Shown piece by piece: positions 4,927 to 6,467 of a stretch of 6,467 nt of DNA; the stretch's first letter is position 1; every line of letters starts with the position of its first letter. The position numbers and the translations under genes were made by a program. Under the pieces are notes generated by a model, which was given only the letters and a program-made list of their open reading frames with translations, made no database searches and had not been told where the DNA came from. Source of the stretch: an uncultured Oscillospiraceae bacterium (lineage in GTDB: Bacteria > Bacillota > Clostridia > Oscillospirales > Oscillospiraceae); assembly GCA_905234005.1 (NCBI GenBank), contig CAJOFW010000072.1:2028-8494 (forward strand), written 5' to 3'.

Positions 4927-5889
4927 CTACGATACGGGTCTTTGCGTCTCACGCAGCAGCGCCTCGAGGATCGCCGCCTCCAGCGCCTCCGGGGGGCCGG
5001 GACGGACGGCGCCCGCCGCGTCCGGGTGACCGCCGCCGCCGACGGCCCGCATGACCGCGCCGGCGTGTACGGAGCCGTCCGTGCGCAGGGACAGCTTCCA
5101 CGTACCGTCTTGAAGCTCCCTGAGCAGAACGCCCGCCCACACGCCCGCGGGCGTCATCGTGAGCGTGGAGAGCTTATCCATGTCGTCCTCGTCCGCGCCG
5201 CAGAAGCGGATGGTGTCGAGCGGCAGCGTCATGACGCACACGCCGTCCGCCGGAAAGCGCATTTCCGAGAAGAGCGCCGCCTCGAGCGCGAGGCGGGAGC
5301 GGGATTTTGTCTCGAACAGGCGGCGCGTCAGGCCGAACACGTCAAACCCCGCGTCGTGCAGCGCCCCGGCGATTTGGAGCGTGCGGCCCGTCGTCCCGGC
5401 GGTGCGAAAGCCGTTCGTGTCGGTGGCGAGGGCGGTGTACAGCGCCTCGGCGACGTCCGGCGTGACCGCCGCGCCGAGCGCCTGCAGCACGAGGTACACA
5501 AGCTCCCCCGCCGCCGCCGCGTGATCGTCGAGCAGCGTGTGCGCGGCGTAGCCGGAATTGGTGCCGTGGTGGTCGATCGCGAGGTCGCAGCGGGCGGCCA
5601 TATGCTCCCACCCGGGCGGGAACTGGCCCGCCGACGCGGTGTCGACGGCGGCGACGAAGCCCGGAACGAACCCGTCCGGCGCGAAGTACGGCGTCATCAG
5701 CCGGTCGTACCGGGCCATCGACGGCGGGTTTGACGCGAGGTACGCGGTCTTGCCGAGCGCCCGCAGACCGAGGCACAGCGCGCAGCCGCTGCCGGCGGCG
5801 TCCCCGTCCGGGCGGATGTGCGTGATGATGAGTATGTTCTCCGCCGCCCGGAGCAGCCCGGCGGCGGTTTGCGCGTCTATGAGCTTCAT
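4927..5889 (-). CDS. nrnA: DHH/DHHA1 phosphoesterase, NrnA-like (nanoRNase / pAp phosphatase)
   Basis: This 320-residue cytoplasmic protein has the DHH-superfamily metal motifs in order: THIRPDGDAAGS (23-34), AVDTA with D83, AIDHHGTN (104-111) and TDTNGF (156-161). The C-terminal DHHA1 substrate-binding domain has GGGGHPDAAGA (284-294). Length and layout match Bacillus NrnA-type enzymes, which degrade 2-5 nt RNA and dephosphorylate 3'-phosphoadenosine 5'-phosphate using Mn2+. A c-di-AMP/pApA-directed activity is possible, but the membrane and PAS/GGDEF parts of GdpP are absent. The start at 5889 puts motif I about 23 residues in, as expected. The frame remains open to 6201 but would then overlap the divergent promoter region. 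No SD is visible before ATG 5889; GGAG lies 19 bases away. In many Firmicutes nrnA sits beside the nusA-infB-rbfA-truB genes; here its neighbours are secreted proteins, so it could be a paralogue. Confidence 0.88.
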   Translation of the reverse strand: MKLIDAQTAAGLLRAAENILIITHIRPDGDAAGSGCALCLGLRALGKTAYLASNPPSMARYDRLMTPYFAPDGFVPGFVAAVDTASAGQFPPGWEHMAARCDLAIDHHGTNSGYAAHTLLDDHAAAAGELVYLVLQALGAAVTPDVAEALYTALATDTNGFRTAGTTGRTLQIAGALHDAGFDVFGLTRRLFETKSRSRLALEAALFSEMRFPADGVCVMTLPLDTIRFCGADEDDMDKLSTLTMTPAGVWAGVLLRELQDGTWKLSLRTDGSVHAGAVMRAVGGGGHPDAAGAVRPGPPEALEAAILEALLRETQRPVS

Positions 5890-5935
5890 GAGGAAGGTTT
5901 TATGCTGTTCTCCAATGCAGAGCTTTGTCCTGTTA

Positions 5936-5952
5936 CCGGGCGCAAAGCCCGG
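5936..5952 (-). other. GC hairpin in the phosphoesterase mRNA leader
   Basis: CCGGGC (5936-5941) pairs with GCCCGG (5947-5952) around five bases. It lies in the predicted 5' leader about 47-63 bases before ATG 5889. No T tract follows on the - strand, so it is not a terminator; it may shape or stabilise the leader. Confidence 0.55.
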
Positions 5953-5957
5953 GAAAC

Positions 5958-6004
5958 GCTTTCGTGTTATACGTTTTCTTTCGCGAAAAGTATAACACGA
6001 AGGC
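5958..6004. repeat. Long inverted repeat in the divergent intergenic region, likely operator
   Basis: TTCGTGTTATAC (5961-5972) and GTATAACACGAA (5990-6001) are perfect inverted copies, extended by three more pairs (one G-T) to 5958 and 6004. Inside, TTTTC (5974-5978) pairs with GAAAA (5985-5989) around TTTCGC. Each arm contains an extended -10-like TGTTATAC reading inward. The predicted phosphoesterase -10 is the right arm, and its transcript would start inside the repeat, so only half of it would be in RNA. This argues for a DNA-level regulator site. Confidence 0.8.
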
Positions 6005-6018
6005 GGGGTAAGATGCAA
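5989..6018 (-). promoter_or_regulatory. Candidate promoter of the phosphoesterase gene
   Basis: On the - strand an extended -10 TGTTATACT (TATACT 5994-5989) follows a weak -35 TTGCAT (6018-6013) with an 18-base spacer. The -10 is embedded in the right arm of the inverted repeat. Start near 5982 gives a leader of about 93 bases. Confidence 0.6.
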
Positions 6019-6025
6019 TATGTTT

Positions 6026-6038
6026 CTGTACATTACAG
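6026..6038. repeat. Small palindrome CTGTA-CAT-TACAG
   Basis: A perfect 5-bp inverted repeat with a 3-bp centre lies just upstream of the -35 box (6054-6059) of the + strand secreted-protein gene and next to the -35 of the phosphoesterase promoter. The position suits a regulator site, but the motif is short and could be chance. Confidence 0.35.
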
Positions 6039-6053
6039 ATTGGAAAGAAAGCG

Positions 6054-6082
6054 TTGCGCACAGTGCCGGATCGTGATAGAAT
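6054..6082 (+). promoter_or_regulatory. Promoter of the right-end secreted-protein gene
   Basis: -35 TTGCGC (6054-6059), 17-base spacer, and extended -10 TGATAGAAT with TAGAAT at 6077-6082. The -35 is weak but the extended -10 is good. Transcription near 6089 leaves a short leader of about 24 bases containing the SD GAAAGGAG. Confidence 0.65.
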
Positions 6083-6095
6083 AGACGCATATCGA

Positions 6096-6103
6096 GAAAG
6101 GAG
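6096..6103 (+). promoter_or_regulatory. SD site of the right-end gene
   Basis: GAAAGGAG ends nine bases before ATG 6113 and is complementary to the 16S anti-SD tail over eight bases. Confidence 0.85.
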
Positions 6104-6112
6104 ATCACGCAC

Positions 6113-6467
6113 ATGAAAAAAATCCTCTCGGCGATCCTCTGCCTTGCGCTTCTGTGCGCCCTCGGGACGGCGGCGCTTGCCTCCGGCGAGGCGTCCGGCA
6201 CGGCGAAGGCGTACTACGACCCGTCGCCCGTGTACGAGGCCCCGGTCTGCGTACTCGCGGACGGCGAGACAGACGCGGTCTTCACGGTGAAGGGCGTGCA
6301 GCTCTGGGCCGACGGCGTGTACGAGGGCCTTGGCCTTCTCGACGCGTCCGACCCGGTCACGGTCTACGACAGCTATGAGGCGTGGCAGGACGGCACGCCC
6401 GCGGACATCGCCGCGTCCCTCGCGGCGGTCGACGGCACGACCGACCTTGCGCTCACGTTCCCCGGCG
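6113..6467 (+). CDS. Secreted protein, N-terminal part (runs off the window)
   Basis: The first 118 codons are present without a stop. Residues 1-23 form a signal peptide (MKKILSAILCLALLCALG...), with likely cleavage after ALA at 23. The mature protein would begin SGEASG, a motif also found in the lipoprotein stalk and at the beta-helix protein's C-terminus. Cys10 and Cys15 lie inside the hydrophobic core but the sequence after them does not fit a lipobox, so secretion rather than lipidation is favoured. The rest is acidic with Val/Asp/Gly/Tyr-rich short strands (VFTVKGVQLWADGVYEGLG), suggestive of a beta-rich extracellular domain. I do not recognise the family. It has a clear SD and promoter and is divergent from the phosphoesterase gene. 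Confidence 0.85.
   Translation, partial: MKKILSAILCLALLCALGTAALASGEASGTAKAYYDPSPVYEAPVCVLADGETDAVFTVKGVQLWADGVYEGLGLLDASDPVTVYDSYEAWQDGTPADIAASLAAVDGTTDLALTFPG

Noticed and set aside
4919..4936. Direct repeat CGATACG with 11-bp period at the phosphoesterase stop
   Set aside because: Two short copies overlapping coding sequence; the helical spacing is suggestive of an operator but cannot be told from chance.
3912..4952. 346-codon Arg-rich frame on the - strand
   Set aside because: It is a +1/+2 shadow of the beta-helix gene, dominated by Arg runs typical of out-of-frame GC-rich DNA.
4828..5733. 301-codon + strand frame opposite the phosphoesterase
   Set aside because: It is antisense to a protein with all DHH motifs, is Arg-rich, and has no recognisable domain.
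5886..5915. Short TTG-started upstream frame whose TGA overlaps the phosphoesterase ATG
   Set aside because: The TCATGA overlap looks like coupling, but the frame would be nine codons from a TTG with no SD.
5965..5973. Extended -10 TGTTATACG on the + strand as a second promoter for the right-end gene
   Set aside because: No -35 at the right distance, and the gene has a better promoter at 6054-6082.
5890..6201. N-terminal extension of the phosphoesterase to an ATG at 6201
   Set aside because: It would run through the divergent promoters and the inverted repeat and into the + strand gene, and adds about 104 residues absent from the family.

Overview
The window comes from a GC-rich chromosome of a bacterium with Gram-positive-type features, most likely a high-GC member of the Clostridia (inference). 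The clues are a lipobox lipoprotein, AAGGAG/GGAGG Shine-Dalgarno (SD) sites, an NrnA-type DHH phosphoesterase, several secreted proteins with short Clostridia-like signal peptides, and AT-rich promoters set between GC-rich genes. No insertion sequence, integrase, rRNA, tRNA or CRISPR array is visible.

Left block (1-2110, + strand): a tightly coupled operon. The last codons of an unidentified gene overlap (ATGA) the start of endonuclease III (nth). Its stop overlaps (TGATG) a PtpB/LipA-type tyrosine phosphatase, whose stop lies inside the start region of an AANAT-like GNAT acetyltransferase. A strong hairpin at 2066-2107 ends the operon. It has T-rich flanks on both strands, so it can also serve the convergent gene to its right.

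Middle block (2135-3268, - strand plus non-coding DNA): a small acidic lipoprotein with a Glu/Ala-rich stalk and SGEM repeats has a near-consensus extended -10 promoter and a clear SD. Upstream of it lie about 500 non-coding bases. These hold a GC-rich terminator (2841-2870), a folded stretch with a perfect -35 box on its far side (candidate small RNA of about 190 nt), an AT-rich 18-bp inverted repeat (3090-3131), and nine tandem heptamers (3184-3246).

Right block (3269-6467): on the - strand a secreted beta-helix protein carrying one EF-hand-like calcium loop lies downstream of a DHH/DHHA1 phosphoesterase (NrnA-like). They are separated by 86 bp with no evident terminator, so cotranscription is possible. 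A 223-bp divergent region containing a long perfect inverted repeat, which overlaps the predicted phosphoesterase promoter, separates these from a further secreted protein on the + strand that runs off the window.

The three exported proteins share a Ser-Gly-Glu-Ala/Met-Ser type motif at different positions. The most interesting unexplained element is the candidate small RNA at about 2841-3030, whose pyrimidine tracts match the 16S anti-SD tail. No complete new multi-gene system can be demonstrated from this window alone.
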